The notes: a model not told the origin generated them from the sequence alone. Shown: positions 35,695 to 47,677, counted from the stretch's first letter. The stretch is DNA of 64,000 nt from Hexactinellida sp. DTS-2022 (GCA_028753945.1 JAPNXP010000017.1:1178001-1242000); one strand, 5' to 3'. Translations and numbers: made by a program.

Positions 35695-37155
35695 TACAAC
35701 CTCTAGGATATCTGAATTATGCTAAGAAAGATTCTAATCAAATTGCTTTAGAACTGTCAGAATAAGGTTTTATCCAGATTGTATTTGTCGCACCAGGTGC
35801 GAGACCATTGTAAAATTACCCATTGCGTAATACAAACAACATTTAATTAATAATTATACTTACATAATTCAGGCAGTAAGCATTTAGAAGTGTCTAATAT
35901 AATTAATGAATTATATACTCATTAATTTATACACTGCAAGTTGTTTTAGAAAATCATCGATATTAGGATGCAAATATTGAGTGACGTTGGCCAAATATTT
36001 GCTGAAAAACATAAATTGTTGTGATTGAGTCAAGTGAGGACTACCCTAACTCAACTTCCCCTCAATGGATACGCCCTCCTATCTAATTACAGCCATAGAG
36101 CGTTACAAAGATCCAATATCTGATAAACCAGTTCAAGAATATTAAATAATTGTAGACAACAAATAGACTGCATGAGGGAATGTGACGCAAGATATTAATT
36201 TCAGTAATCTACTACAGAGAGAGGTTGTACTGTGAGCAGGAACAGAGGAAATAGTACAGAGATGCAGCGGTCTGGACCGGACTGCGGTCCAGACCGGGAC
36301 CGGACCGGACCGACCGGTCTCAGGTCGGTCCGGTCTGCTTGTTTTCAAGTGCGGTCTGGACCGGTCCAAATTAACGATATAACGGTCTGGACCGTTCATC
36401 GGTCTGGACCGTTCATCGGTCTGGACCGGTTCAACGGTCTGGACCGTTCATCGGTCTGGACTCATCCTAGATTGGACAAGCGATCGGGCTCAAATCCGTT
36501 ATTACCCATTGTTTACAAGCACATAAGTAATAAGTATCTTATAAACACAAGTGGATATAATTATCCACCCTACTTTGCGGTCTGTAACGGTCCAAATAAG
36601 GGATATAACGGTCTGGACCAGTACATCGGTCTGGACCGGTTCATCGGTCTGGACCGGTCCAGACCGATCCAATATTTTGATCATACGGTCTGGACCGGTC
36701 CGGACTGTCCAGAAAAAATCATGACGGTCCGGTCCGGTCCATGAAATTTCCGGACCGCTGCATCTCTGGGAAATACCCAATACAATATTGTAATACCAAT
36801 ATACCATCCTGTAACACATATCTAGTGAAAATAGCTGATAATGTGAGTTAATATATCTGGTTTAACTGCTCATTTGAATAACTACTGCCATAATGATTAT
36901 CGATTTATCATCTCTTTAGAGAGAGTTTGGGTCCAATGCATTACTTAAACTTTCTGTTAATGAGCTGGTAGGGATGAGCAATTAATTATGGGTATATAAT
37001 TGTGTATAATGGTGATTGAGCTATATGCAGATAATTGTTTAAATGAATCTATCATACAACCTCAAGCATGAACTAGGTGATTCTAATTAGCTGATTCTAA
37101 TATTAATATTATCACTCAATTAAAACAATCAATCACAGTGACTCAATTAGCAGGA
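35695..37155. other. Spacer between divergent genes
   Basis: Separates the minus-strand B3GAT-type gene from plus-strand GINS3, so it should contain both promoters. A GGTCTGGACCG-based foldback element occupies 36257-36768. No core promoter motif could be assigned. Confidence 0.5.
36257..36768. mobile_element. hAT-like MITE built on GGTCTGGACCG
   Basis: Ends CAGAGATGCAGCGG and CCGCTGCATCTCTG. The interior is dominated by about a dozen GGTCTGGACCG or GGTCCGGTCC words at both ends with an AT-rich centre. GGAAATA occurs on both sides but offset by three bases on the left, so the target duplication is uncertain. The long open frames here on both strands come from the repeat. Confidence 0.6.
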
Positions 37156-39473
37156 ATGAGTTCGTTTTCTCAGCTTGATAACACCAGCTTATCACAATCA
37201 GCCAACTTCCGTGACTCCACTTACGTGAGTCACTATTCAGAGCCACTCAACTTCTACGACATCGACGATATCCTGGCTTCGGAGAGCAGGGTGCCTTGCG
37301 GCTTCAATGTGACTGCCTACAGACTGGGCTACCTGAATGCTAACTCGAAGGCGGAACACATCGAGACGGGCACACAGCTGGACCTGCCGCTCTGGCTAGC
37401 GAAGTCTCTTGCTGGGAGAAAGAACATTGTCAAGGTTTGTAATGCGTTCTAATCAGACAATTTGAAGAAAAATGAAAAAGAGGATTTCACCTTGGATTGA
37501 TATATTGTTTGAACAAACAGTCTCAAAGGATTTATGAATTTAGATGAAATCTAAATTTGTTATTTTTGAAAGGATTATGCACAAGATTCTTCATATGTAA
37601 CAGCTGTTCTGTCTGTTAATAGATATTTAACCAATTCCGCAATAATTTCTATTCGGAACACACAAATTTACCATAAAAGCACTTAGAAGAATTAATTTCT
37701 ACCATATGATTTGACTACAGAAATATGCAAATACTGCATAATTATGACTATGAAAGAAGTACATATTTGAATAAACAGGTTTCCAAATTAATTAGATCAT
37801 TTTGTTGATGTCTTTAAAATGATATCCAACTGAAGGAATGCGTCTTCTGTTAATTAAATACAAATTATACAATTATATACCAATTTATAATTAGAAAAAC
37901 TGAGCTAGTATAATTGATTTCTCTGAAATTTATCACTCCAGGTGAATGTACCCTTACAGTACAGTAAAGAGGTTCGACATTTGCTAGAGGCAGACGCTAT
38001 ATCAGCTGATCTCCACAAGCTGGGCCCCTACTTCTACGAGAGTGGAATAAAACTACTGGGCTTTGAGACCCCGGATGCAGAGGTTATTGCTGAGATTCTA
38101 GTTAAGGTAGGAAGCGGAGAAAATATCTAGTATTTATTATTTAAACGATATGCTGAGCAAACTATTACTTTACATCAACTAAGATTTTTTCTTGTTATCA
38201 GATGAGATTCGTATAAACAGCAACTACATACATTTGTCCCGTTATACAGTTATCGCGATTGATTAACTGTTTAATGTTCGTCCCACGCTATGCTATGGGC
38301 GTTTTAACATCTTACACTAGGCCTTAACGCCCTTGCCTATACTTAAAAAATTAAAACATAAAAATAAATTGGAATTTATATATGATTAGGTAGACAGAAC
38401 ACTATTTTAATGAAAGAAATTGCTGTATAAGGAAAATTCAGAGAATTGTTCTTTTGAATAAACAGTATACCCCCTGTAATCCGAGCTTTAGTACACATGG
38501 AAATATTATTTATAGAAGCATCATGTTCAAACCCCTTAAATCCCTTAATGTACCCCTTAGCAAATCTGCTCTAAATTGATCAGCGGTTCGTAAATTAAAT
38601 ATTATTCATAATGTACGACGTAGATGTATACAGTGGAACTCGCTTAATACTACGTACTCTAGAAAACTATCAGGAAAACTCAGTTAGTATTTGGTTTAAG
38701 TTGAGTAGGTGACAACAAAATACTTTAATCATATCGTTAAGTATGTTAAAGACTTGAATATCCTACATCGTATTCATATCATTGAACAAGTCAGTATTTC
38801 GACTTAAGGATTATTCATACGGATAAGACGTACCTCAGTTAGTACGTACTTTTTCTTGTTTCCCAGGGTGGTTCGTCTTAATCGAGTTCTACTGTATTTA
38901 TTTGCATATGGCAGAGGAAACTCAATTAGTATGTAGGTGATGTAATGAAGGACGTTGGCTTGTAATTTAGGAAGTAGCAAAAGATTTTCAAATAGTTAAA
39001 CTAATTCCATTTCTCATGAAATATAGTTGACTTATTATACTGTAATGGTAACTCCAATGAATACCGTACTAAAGTCACTTCGTATTAATTAATTAGAAAT
39101 GGATAGTATTGTATACGCCTAAACTGATTTTGTATTACTTCAATGCGAGAGTCCAATCGGGAATGTATATTAATAGAGGGCGGTACATGTTTCAGTCCCG
39201 CTTACCCCCATATGGAATACCGTATGTAACCTATTGTTGTTTGCATAGGCATTCAGCTCTAGGAGTAAGTACATAATGGACATATCCCAGAACAGCTATG
39301 ACCGGGACCAGCTGCAAGTGACGAGCAGACTGGACGAGTCCGAGAAGAAGCTGTTCATGCGCGGGAGACAAGGAACCGAGATGTTCCAGCAGTGGGAGAC
39401 GCAGAGGTGCAAGAAGCTGAGCAGCTCGGCGTTTGTGAGGATGAAGAGGAAGAGACACATTGATGACGTATAA
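37156..39473 (+). CDS. GINS3: GINS complex subunit 3 (PSF3)
   Basis: Three exons, 37156-37434, 37942-38106 and 39249-39473, all phase 0 with GT-AG sites, encode 222 residues (human protein 216). Exon 1 has the N-terminal B-domain features NFYDIDDILASESRVPC and TQLDLPLWLAKSLAG. Exon 2 has DLHKLGPYFYESGIKLLGF, and exon 3 RSKYIMDISQNSYDRD and the basic tail MKRKRHIDDV. PSF3 joins PSF1, PSF2 and SLD5 in GINS, which with CDC45 and MCM2-7 forms the CMG replicative helicase. The ATG before SSFSQLDN is used. The gene is alone on the plus strand within a block of minus-strand genes. Confidence 0.92.
38631..38894. mobile_element. TA-flanked MITE in GINS3 intron 2
   Basis: 264 bp. TIR CAGTGGAACTCGCTTAA / TTAATCGAGTTCTACTG with TA on both sides. 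Inverse relative of 9365-9780. Confidence 0.65.
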
Positions 39474-40150
39474 CATTCCAAATGTGTGTGTGGTAGATTC
39501 AGAATTCAATTTGATTTGAATTGTACAACCAAAATCAATTATAATAAATCGAAGTTAGTAATTATAAATTTATTATTAAATGCTTCTCCGTCTCGGACGG
39601 AATTATATTTACAGGTAAACAGAATAAGTTTTAGTCAATTAGTCAATCAGCCAAATATCTTCTGATGGAGTATACGTACAACACGAATAATATAGCATAC
39701 CGTGACCTACGTTATATAACGTAGGTCACGAGTATACATATTTGATTTAGACTAAAAAAAACTTGTAGAAAACTGAATTATACTACAATAGTATTATCGA
39801 GTTTTTACAAATTGATTATTTCAAGAGGGATTATTTGGGTATGTGGCTGGACTGGACACACTGAAATGCAAACCTTTTGTAGTAATACTGTATATCACGT
39901 ATATACTTTACATGGTATTTAGATGGAAATGTGTAGGTAGTCCAATAAAATTCTATTAATAATATATTTCTATTTATTTAGAATGTATTTTTGTCAGGAA
40001 TGTGTATAATGAGAATTAAGTCTGGTAAAGATGGTTGTAACAAGTAATTCTAGATTAATTGCTGATTCCATCAATATCTATATATTAGCATGCAGCTTTG
40101 CAGCATTTAGTAATAAATCATTTGTTTTAACAGAGAATATTAAATACTTT

Positions 40151-40890
40151 GTCCGGATTATATTAAAGTGATGGGGGAATAGAAACCGCATTCATAATTA
40201 AGATAGAGATATTAGTATTTGCAAACAAGTATGCTAAACACTAATTTCGTATTTACAATTTATGACATGAATATTTATTGTTGTTGTTTACAAAAATAGG
40301 TAAACAAATCAATGAAAAGTCGAGATGAATCTAGTCTATTACAGAGATGGAACCGGTCGGGATTTTCATGACCCGACCCGACCGGCCGGTCGACCGATCA
40401 ACCATAGCTAGCAATAATTTATAAATAATAGAATAAGAATCTACTGTAGTGCATGTCATATAATTTAGGAATAAATATTATTTAAGGAAGCCTCCTTAAG
40501 ACTACTAAGCTCTCAAGGGCTATTGGAGCCAGATTCAATCAAAACAAATTATGATATTATGATATCGAATAGATCATATAGAGATCTCGACCGACCGGTC
40601 GAACGGTGCCGGTCAGATCCGACCGGTTCCGTCTCTGGTCTATTATTGTTGTTGACAATATAGATTGACAAAATTGCGAAATATTAGAAGTATTGTCTAC
40701 TGGAAATATAGTTTGTTGCTGTAAGCTGAAACAACTAATAGTATGACTTGTATGAGAGAAAGATCAGTGAATGTACTACATTAGATCAATATTAGATTAA
40801 CATATATTTCAATGAGAATAAATCGAGACCGCGTAGCGTAGTAGTTGATGATTCGTCGCAAAGCAACCGAGGCTGAAGGACTCGTTATTA
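40151..40890. mobile_element. Helentron/pearl-like element, single-unit copy
   Basis: Starts GTCCGGATTATATTAAAGTG and contains one copy of the ~142-bp unit (AACAAGTATGC...ATTTATTGTTGTTGTTTAC...GGTAAACAAATCAATG). It ends with the GTCGCAAAGC...CTGAAGGACTCGT hairpin tail. The same parts occur as five tandem units at 56575-57410. Confidence 0.5.
40342..40637. mobile_element. hAT-like MITE built on GACCGGTC
   Basis: 296 bp, ends CAGAGATGGAACCGGTCGG / GACCGGTTCCGTCTCTG, flanked by the 8-bp duplication GTCTATTA at 40334-40341 and 40638-40645. Confidence 0.75.
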
Positions 40891-41074
40891 TGGCATAACG
40901 GCTCTACGACATTCACAGTTAATTATTGAGAGCGGGAATTTAAAACAGTTATAACCAGTGTTTTATCTTTGGTTAGAACCAATACTATTAGCTCTTTAAT
41001 GTGTGTGATAAAAATTATTATTTGAATCAACCTACAAATATAAAATAAACAGATACCATATCTTTTTCGATAAT

Positions 41075-42322
41075 TTAGTTGATACTCTTATCGTATATTG
41101 AGATCAATTCGTTTGTCTTCTGTAGATAGAAATCTGGTTTTTCTGGCTCATAGTCTAAGTAGTTTGCCTTCTGAACAGCTGGTTCGATCTGTGTGCCTTC
41201 ATGCCACTCGTTATACGAAGTGATACTAATAAGGTCAGCACCAGACTCAATTGCTTCTAGAAAGTTCTCCGCATAGTACTGGCCACCATTCCTGGCCTGA
41301 GTGTTAGCACTGTTCCAAGGTCTGACTGCAGTGTCCATGTAGCCAGGCCCCACACTAGGGATGAACAGCAAGTTTGCTTCAGAGGCTCGCGCCTTCAACT
41401 CCTTCCAATTTCTAGGCGCAGAGCCAAACGTGAACACACGAGATGCGAAGTAAGTGTAGAAACCATCAAATCCTGACTCCTGAATATAATCCGTATCTCT
41501 CTTGTTCACCACTAATCCAATAGCAACGCAGTCTATGGGCGTACCACGAATTGAGTGCAGTCCCTCAGGTGTAAACACCTGTGCCCAGTCTTTGGAAGAT
41601 ATTATATACGAGTCGTAAATATAGAATAAAGGCTTGCCTTTCAGAGGAGTATCGTGTCCATGGTACATATAGAATGCCGGATGCTGCGAGTATGTATTCA
41701 TAATATAGTCGATATCCCCTCTCACTGAGATAGCAGTGCGCCCAGGGTAAGGCTCAATGTGAAATGTGATTTTAATAGAGAAGTTATTCGCGATTTCTAG
41801 CAGCAGCGGCACCAGAGAGTCGGAGGGCCTCCCCTCCTCGTCGGCCTGGTCGGGAGGGTACCAGGAGACCGCCACCACGCCCACGCCGCTGCCGCGAATA
41901 TCCGACATGTGTCGACTCACCACCAGAGGGTCGAAAGAGCTGTAGCAGCCGAGCGCCGGGTAGAAGTTGGCCCCGATGTCGTCTGGCGGCGCGTGGCGTG
42001 CGTTAGAAGGAAACCGCTTCGCCACCTTGCTGTCCCAGTGAGGGATGTACACGTGGTTCCAGTGGTAGTACTGGCCGTCAAACGCAGGTGTTCCGTACCA
42101 GGCGTAATAGAATATGTGAGTTCTGTAGCTGACAGGCGTGACACCTGTGTCACTGCCAATTGCTGGGAAAGCTTGTAGAATTTGTTTGGGTTTCGAAGTC
42201 GGGTTGTCTGTGGGCAGCTTATCCATGCGATTATTTGTAAACAACAACAAGAAAACGCCTACAGTGAGTACGAGTACGAAAGCTAGCAAGAAGACGCGCT
42301 TCACTCGACCCACACTAACCAT
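41075..42322 (-). CDS. MANEA: Glycoprotein endo-alpha-1,2-mannosidase
   Basis: Single exon, 415 residues, GH99. An N-terminal anchor (VFLLAFVLVLTVGVFLLLF) makes it a type II Golgi protein. The barrel starts HIFYYAWYGTPAFDGQYYHW and carries VVAVSWYPP, GFDGFYTYFASRVFTFGS and FIPSVGPGYMDT. The catalytic segment SITSYNEWHEGTQIE retains both conserved glutamates of the NEWHEGTQIE motif. The enzyme removes glucosylated mannose from N-glycans in the Golgi, bypassing ER glucosidases. MANEA and its paralogue MANEAL cannot be told apart here. SAYSD1 lies 268 bp upstream on the same strand. Confidence 0.93.
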   Translation of the reverse strand: MVSVGRVKRVFLLAFVLVLTVGVFLLLFTNNRMDKLPTDNPTSKPKQILQAFPAIGSDTGVTPVSYRTHIFYYAWYGTPAFDGQYYHWNHVYIPHWDSKVAKRFPSNARHAPPDDIGANFYPALGCYSSFDPLVVSRHMSDIRGSGVGVVAVSWYPPDQADEEGRPSDSLVPLLLEIANNFSIKITFHIEPYPGRTAISVRGDIDYIMNTYSQHPAFYMYHGHDTPLKGKPLFYIYDSYIISSKDWAQVFTPEGLHSIRGTPIDCVAIGLVVNKRDTDYIQESGFDGFYTYFASRVFTFGSAPRNWKELKARASEANLLFIPSVGPGYMDTAVRPWNSANTQARNGGQYYAENFLEAIESGADLISITSYNEWHEGTQIEPAVQKANYLDYEPEKPDFYLQKTNELISIYDKSIN

Positions 42323-42590
42323 AGTCTACAACGCAACAGACAATGAAGCGCAGCATCTAACTATTATATTGCAATATTATATTGTAACCACATTGGTATT
42401 TTAATACCGATATACTCTCATAATTGTGTTAGACAAAACTATAGTAAACTTAATTAATTAACCACCAATCCATGTTACACGATTCAGGTCCCAGCATTGT
42501 CTAGAGTCTAGACTTTAGGATCTAGACAAAATGTTAAACATCGCCTGCACATATTAAAAGCATAAATATTTACAACCAAATCAGTGACTA

Positions 42591-42902
42591 TTAATCGAAT
42601 TGAAACTTAATCCCCTTATCCACATGCTCTCCAGTGAGTGTCCCGGGCAGTCGTCTGCAGTCCGGATTGAATACCGAGTAGGCACTGAGCTCCCGTCTAG
42701 ATCTCTTCTTGCCGAGAGTGAGGAATAGGAACGATATCATCGAGAGAGAGAGGAACACCAAACCGAACTCAATGTGGATAAACAAAGCCCAGATTAGCAC
42801 CCATACGAGTATTGCCGATATGAGAATAGCCGTGTCTATGTGGTGTATGTATTGCATTAGAGAGGAGAAGGAAATTCTGCTGGCTGTCAACCTCTTACCC
42901 AT
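42591..42902 (-). CDS. SAYSD1: SAYSvFN domain protein
   Basis: Single coding exon, 103 residues. A hydrophobic hairpin of two membrane segments (AILISAILVWVLIWALFI and GLVFLSLSMISFLFLTL) is followed by the diagnostic SAYSVFNPDCRRLPGTLTGE motif. In other animals SAYSD1 is an ER membrane protein recruited to stalled, UFM1-modified ribosomes at translocons. It is shorter than the human protein because the cytosolic N-terminus is reduced. A strong acceptor (TATATTTTTCAG) lies 26 nt before the ATG. Confidence 0.92.
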   Translation of the reverse strand: MGKRLTASRISFSSLMQYIHHIDTAILISAILVWVLIWALFIHIEFGLVFLSLSMISFLFLTLGKKRSRRELSAYSVFNPDCRRLPGTLTGEHVDKGIKFQFD

Positions 42903-42945
42903 TCTAAGAATATTAATGAATCAGGCTTCTGAAAAATATAAAATA
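42902..42945 (-). promoter_or_regulatory. 3' splice acceptor in SAYSD1 leader
   Basis: On the minus strand TTTTATATTTTTCAG ends at 42929, with ATG at 42902. This is either a 5'-UTR intron acceptor or a spliced-leader addition site. Confidence 0.45.
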
Positions 42946-43183
42946 AATTATGATAAATTTATAATAATGGAAACTTGAATATTTACGTAGATCAGTCTAT
43001 AACCAGACAGCAGTGCAATGCAAAATTTAGAATGTATCCCGTAAATCAGAGAAACAGCAAACAAATATAAAAATTGTGTGAATCCAATGATTGATTAAAA
43101 TATATATACAAACAGAGAGTGCCTTACAGAATACATCTAACTAGAATAGTTATGAATGTGTGCAGTATAATCTCCGCATCAGA

Positions 43184-44929
43184 TTATACGTCTGTTTGGT
43201 TGCCGGCTAGCTGAGTGGGGAGAGAGGGGTTGGAGTAGCTGGTGTCAGCTGGGCTGGCGGGGTAGGGCACGGACGAGAGGGTCTCCTCTTCCAGGAGGGC
43301 AAGCGACCGGACGGGGGCGGGCCCGGGGGGGTGTCTGGGGACCGAGGGGGCGGGACGGGTGATCCCGTGCACGGCCTGGAAGAGGGACACGCTCCGGTAC
43401 CCCTCGGAGGCAAAGGTGCCCGCGGGAGGGGGGCTGGGAGGGGGGGCGGAGACGCCGGGCTTGCCGAGAGGGCGGATTCTGAGGAGGGCTGTGAACTCCC
43501 GGCGGCAGATGGGACACTTCTTGGACTGGAACTTGAGAGAGGAGGCGCAGTGGGCGCAGGTGGTGAGGTGTCTGCAGGGGAGGATGAGTGTGTCCTTAGC
43601 CTCGGCGAGACACACGATGCACTCCTCGCCCGGCTCCAGGTGCTGGCTGGTCTGCGAGCCGAGAGAGGCCGCGTCCGCCTCGCAGTCGCCCGGACGCGAG
43701 AGTCCGTATATCTCCTGCAGCAGGAAGGTGAGCGAGTCGACCGTGAGCCGCTGCTTGAGCAGCACCGGCTTGTACCGGTTGGAAACGGCCTCCACGGAGA
43801 GGAGGGAGGTGTGGATCTGTCGCTGCCGCCGCGGGGACCCGGGCACGGACACGTCGGCCTGCAGCTTTATGACGATGGGGTAGGTGCGCGAGGAGCGGGA
43901 GAACGTGACGTCATTGGATAGGTTGCCGAAGCAGAACTGGAAGGTAGGCTCTGAGAATCTACAGCAAAGGTATAGTATGTACGGGTACCAGACATAACGA
44001 AGATGAATGAAATACGTAATAACAAATAAAACAATCCATAATAAAGTTGATACCGTTTATATGGATGGGAGGAGAAATATCTTCTCATAAACGATACTTT
44101 TCAATACAAATATGTTCTTATCACCGGTGTAAGCGCGTTATGGGCACCCCAGCGTTTTAGGGGGCCCGTCCCTAAAGCCCTAGCATTTAGGAACCCGTCC
44201 CCATATCGCTAGTATTCTAAAAGGCAGGGGGCCTAAATGCTGGGGTCCCCATAACGCGCTTACACTTGTATCCACTGGGTTATACGTACTTCGGATTAGG
44301 CGAACAAATCATGGTGTCCCTAGTGCTCGTACTTACGATAATATACTGTATCCCACTATAACAGTCGTAACTTACTTCTGCTTGAACCCGGCCGGATATG
44401 AGTAGGTGTCGGAGCAGAGCTCGGGGTCCCTGGAGATGTCTGCGGTGAGGAAGGCGGGGGAGTGCTCCACGGGGACGGAGAACAGGACCGACACCTGGCA
44501 CTCGCACTCAGAGTCAAACTCGAACTGCAGCGTGCAGAGAGACTCCGCCAGACCCTGCTTAGTGAGGTCCAGCAGTCGCAGGGAGTCCGTGTGCAGGTTG
44601 AGGACGGAGCGGACCGCGGGGAGGGGCACGTTGTCGGGCGCCCGCTTGAAGGGGATCGGGCCGGGCTCGGAGGGCAGGTAGTTGAGGTCGGAGGAGTCTC
44701 CGAAGAGAAAGTCCTGCAGGTTGTGGTTAGAAAACTTCTTGGTGCCGAGTTTGAAGTTGTCCGCGAAATACTTCTTCCCGGGGGGAGGGGGGTACTGGTA
44801 GGGCCGCCGGACCTGAGGGGGCGCGGCTGTGACGTCAGAGGACATCTCTGTATCTGAGTTTAGACTCAGGACAAGTTCTTGTGTAGATGTGTTCTCTCCG
44901 TGCGTGAGAGTGGGGAGAGTAGCGCCCAT
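43184..44929 (-). CDS. MGRN1: RING E3 ligase of the mahogunin family
   Basis: Two exons, 44376-44929 and 43184-43958, join in phase 2 (AGCAGAA|GTAAGT ... TTGCTGTAG|A) to give 442 residues. Exon 1 holds the family-specific N-terminal domain (PYQYPPPPGKKYFADNFKLG, FLFGDSSDLNYLPS, DSLRLLDLTKQGL). Exon 2 continues it (KFSEPTFQFCFGN, TFLLQEIYGLS) and has a C3HC4 RING (CIVCLAEAKDTLILPCRH, CAHC, CPICRREF), then a Pro/Ser-rich tail. MGRN1 and RNF157 are paralogous; this could be the single invertebrate ancestor of both. They ubiquitinate TSG101 and other targets in endosomal trafficking. A 139-bp MITE sits in the intron, and SAYSD1 starts 281 bp downstream. Confidence 0.92.
44127..44265. mobile_element. 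MITE in MGRN1 intron
   Basis: 139 bp with near-perfect ~28-bp inverted ends: GTGTAAGCGCGTTATGGG / CCCATAACGCGCTTACAC-type, with an inner AGGGGGCC hairpin word. The superfamily is not assigned. Confidence 0.65.
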
Positions 44930-46539
44930 TAACTGTATACCGACTATAGTAATGATCTGTTTAAATGAGTGCAGTATTGATACAAGCTACAAAGCCAAGC
45001 ATAGGATTGAATAATTATCGGACTAGGGATAACATATACCACGAATTAAAATAGATAATGAAGTGTAACAAAAGCTGCAGGCGAGCTGCATAGTTCAGAA
45101 AGGATATATGTAATATACTGGCAGAATCCATTCTGTTGCAATTATTAATTGTGGGAATTAGCACAGCACGTTGGATATGAACCAGTGGTCGTAGAAAGTT
45201 GAAACCGGTACCAAACGACACGCAATAGTCGAGAAGTTAGTAAATATAAAATTACAGCTGTGCCGGCAGCATGTTCCTTTGGAGCTGGAGGCATTACATT
45301 TTGGTGGTTGGTTGATTGTAGTAACTCCAAAATAAAATGCTGCCTGCACAGCAGTAATTCTAGATTTTTCTGTCATATCATAATCACCATAAATGTATTA
45401 AACCATTTCAGAAAGTATTTCGGAAGTAACGGCCATTAGTGTGTTGGGAATTTCCTTTAACCCACTTCATTTCAGAGTTATTCTAGTTTGAGAATAATAT
45501 TGTAGGTGAGGAGTCCACATTTTTCTGCATATGTCGAATGATTCCTAACACCGATATCATAGTAAAATACTTTGGAAATTGCTAATTCCCAAAATAGTAA
45601 AAACAGGTTTTTTTCACGACGTCATTATCACCACAAGGTGTTAAGACCAGGGTTGCCAATCCAATCCAATCCAATCGACAATCCAATCCAATCGAGCCAA
45701 ATTTGGACAATCGGCAATCCAAATTTGGACAATCGATTATTCGGATGACAATCCAATCGCAATCGACAATCCAAAATAGCATCGATTTTTTTGGATTGTT
45801 TCTCCGATTTTTTTCGATCGTTTACTCCTCAGTATTATATCAGAAAGAGTTATGTTTCATCATATGTTCAAACTTAAAACATATATTATTGGGTTTAATT
45901 GACGAGCAATTGAGCATTTTAAATTTTGGCATTATTTAGAAATTGAAAAAAATCGATGAAAATTCATCGATTGCAATCCAATCGATATAAATCGAACCAA
46001 TCCAATCGACAATCCAATCGATGAAAAATGCAGCAATCCAACCGATAATCCAATCGATGAAAAATGCAGCAATCGGCAATCGAAAATCTTCTCGATTGGA
46101 TTGGATTGGCAACCCTGGTTAAGACCAAGATGTTAAGGTTTTACGTGGCATAAAGAACAATTGATAAATAGAAAGTTAGTTTCTATCTTCATAATCTCTG
46201 AGATTAATGATAATTAGCTAATTAGTATAAATAATCATTAACTGATATATTTCGTAATTTTGGTAACTAATAAACAATGTTGTTACAGAAAATATATTAT
46301 GTGGTGATGGGAAATTGATTTATGATAATCATTTTTTAACAAAAGTAGGCTAATTGTTATATTTTGCACAATAATTTCCAAATAACACTGCTGATATTCA
46401 ACAGCCGGCTAACTGGTTAATAAATCTGTAACCGTTAACTCAATCCGCATAGAAGGAAGAACCAAGAATAACAGCAATACCTTGATAATAATATTATTAT
46501 TACACCACAACATGACCAATGGAATGCTATGTAATTGCA
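44930..46539. other. Intergenic, repeat-bearing
   Basis: About 45230-45490 is related to the foldback at 7017-7662 (ATTACAGCTGTGCCGGCAGC, CATTTCAGAAAG). A hAT MITE lies at 45649-46117. The rest is AT-rich. Confidence 0.5.
45649..46117. mobile_element. hAT-like MITE built on AATCCAATCGA
   Basis: 469 bp, ends CAGGGTTGCCAATCCAATCC / GGATTGGATTGGCAACCCTG, flanked by the 8-bp duplication GTTAAGAC at 45641-45648 and 46118-46125. Terminal thirds are packed with AATCCAATCGA words. Confidence 0.85.
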
Positions 46540-47677
46540 CTACTCATTCCCTCCTCCCTCCTCCCCACCCCCAGGCTTTGCAAACGCGCCCATGAGTGTG
46601 TACACTATAAACCCAATAAGGAAATAGTGCCAATACTTCTGTATGAACGACTTCTCCTCTCCCTGCTCCTTCTTCTTGTCCGGGCTGTCTCTCTGCTGTC
46701 CCAGGAACTGCTCCACCGGGGGCTCGGGACCCGGGTGCTGGTGTGCGTGCACCAGCAGCAGACTGGTGCTCAGTCGCTCCCTGTGCTGCCCCCTGGAGCC
46801 CCGCGACCACTCCTCCCCCGACACACACCCGCGCCGCCCCTCCGAGAACAGACTCAGCACGCCGCCTATTAGGGCACAGCTTATAGAATAACTGTAGCGG
46901 TACTCTGGATGCCGGTTATAAGAACATCGTCGGGAACTGCATATAATGGTCTTATAATCGGCACAAATTATATAGGGTATATGGCAACCGTTTTCCAGTA
47001 GAATGTTCTTATATCCGCATCTAGTGTATATCTTATACTAACGGTTAGGGGCTGTTCAAACGTTACGTAACGTTTTCAAGTGTGGTTAACCAATGTGTCT
47101 CGGACCATCCTGATGTGTACAAAATGCACAAATAGCGGACATAAGAAAAGTGAGTGTCCATTTATCGGGAATGTCATGTTGCGTAACGTTTGAACGGCCT
47201 TTAGTTGTATGTGCCAAGAACAACTCAATCTCAACACTTGAATAAATCCTGTATAATAGTTTAATTAATACAATAAAGTTTAATACTGTATAGCTTAATA
47301 GTTAGTATGGTGTGTCTACCTTTGGAGTCCGTGTATACTGTGAGGGAGTCTACGAGGTCGGAGCAGAACAGGTTTCGGGACTTTGAGAAGCTCTGCACGT
47401 AGCGGGCGGGGGCGGGGGCGGGCTTGTCGGAAAAGGAGTCCGGAGCTCTGACGTAGTAGAACTCGTCCGTCTGAGCCCGGGACCAGAGACAGGAGAGCAG
47501 CTGCGAAGAGATTGGCGTCTGGGTGAAGTTGCCAGACAGAGATTTCTCGTTTTTAACAGTTACAACCCCTCTGGTCTCCCAGGTGAGGCCGTCGCAGGAG
47601 TGGGATATCTCGAGGCTAGAGCTGCGGCACAGATGCACCGAGAGGGCCACAAGCAGGAGGGAGTAGATGCGACGCAT
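46540..47677 (-). CDS. EMC10: ER membrane complex subunit 10
   Basis: Two exons, 47320-47677 and 46540-46865, join in phase 1 (TCCAAAG|GTAGAC ... CCTAATAG|GC) for 227 residues. There is a signal peptide (RRIYSLLLVALSVHLC). The luminal beta-sandwich part has ISHSCDGLTWETRG, FYYVRAPDSFSD and FCSDLVDSLTVYTD. The C-terminus matches the family closely: KSFIQKYWHYFLIGFIVYTL, then a short Gly-rich tail. EMC10 sits in the luminal cap of the EMC, an insertase for multipass and tail-anchored proteins. Human EMC10 also ends in a KYW-transmembrane-polyGly arrangement. DIMT1 ends 284 bp upstream on the same strand. Confidence 0.9.

Larger units (their letters stand above)
39474..41074. other. Intergenic, repeat-bearing
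   Basis: A short perfect inverted repeat CGTGACCTACGTTATATAACGTAGGTCACG lies at about 39701-39730 (a 15-base arm on each side). A dispersed Helentron-like copy spans 40151-40890 and carries a hAT MITE. No gene. Confidence 0.5.

Noticed and set aside
36142..36819. Long ORFs on both strands rich in Gly-Leu-Asp-Arg words
   Set aside because: Translation of a GGTCTGGACCG repeat in a foldback element.
43207..43921. Overlapping ORFs on both strands across the MGRN1 RING exon
   Set aside because: Shadows of the GC-rich real coding frame; none has domain signatures.
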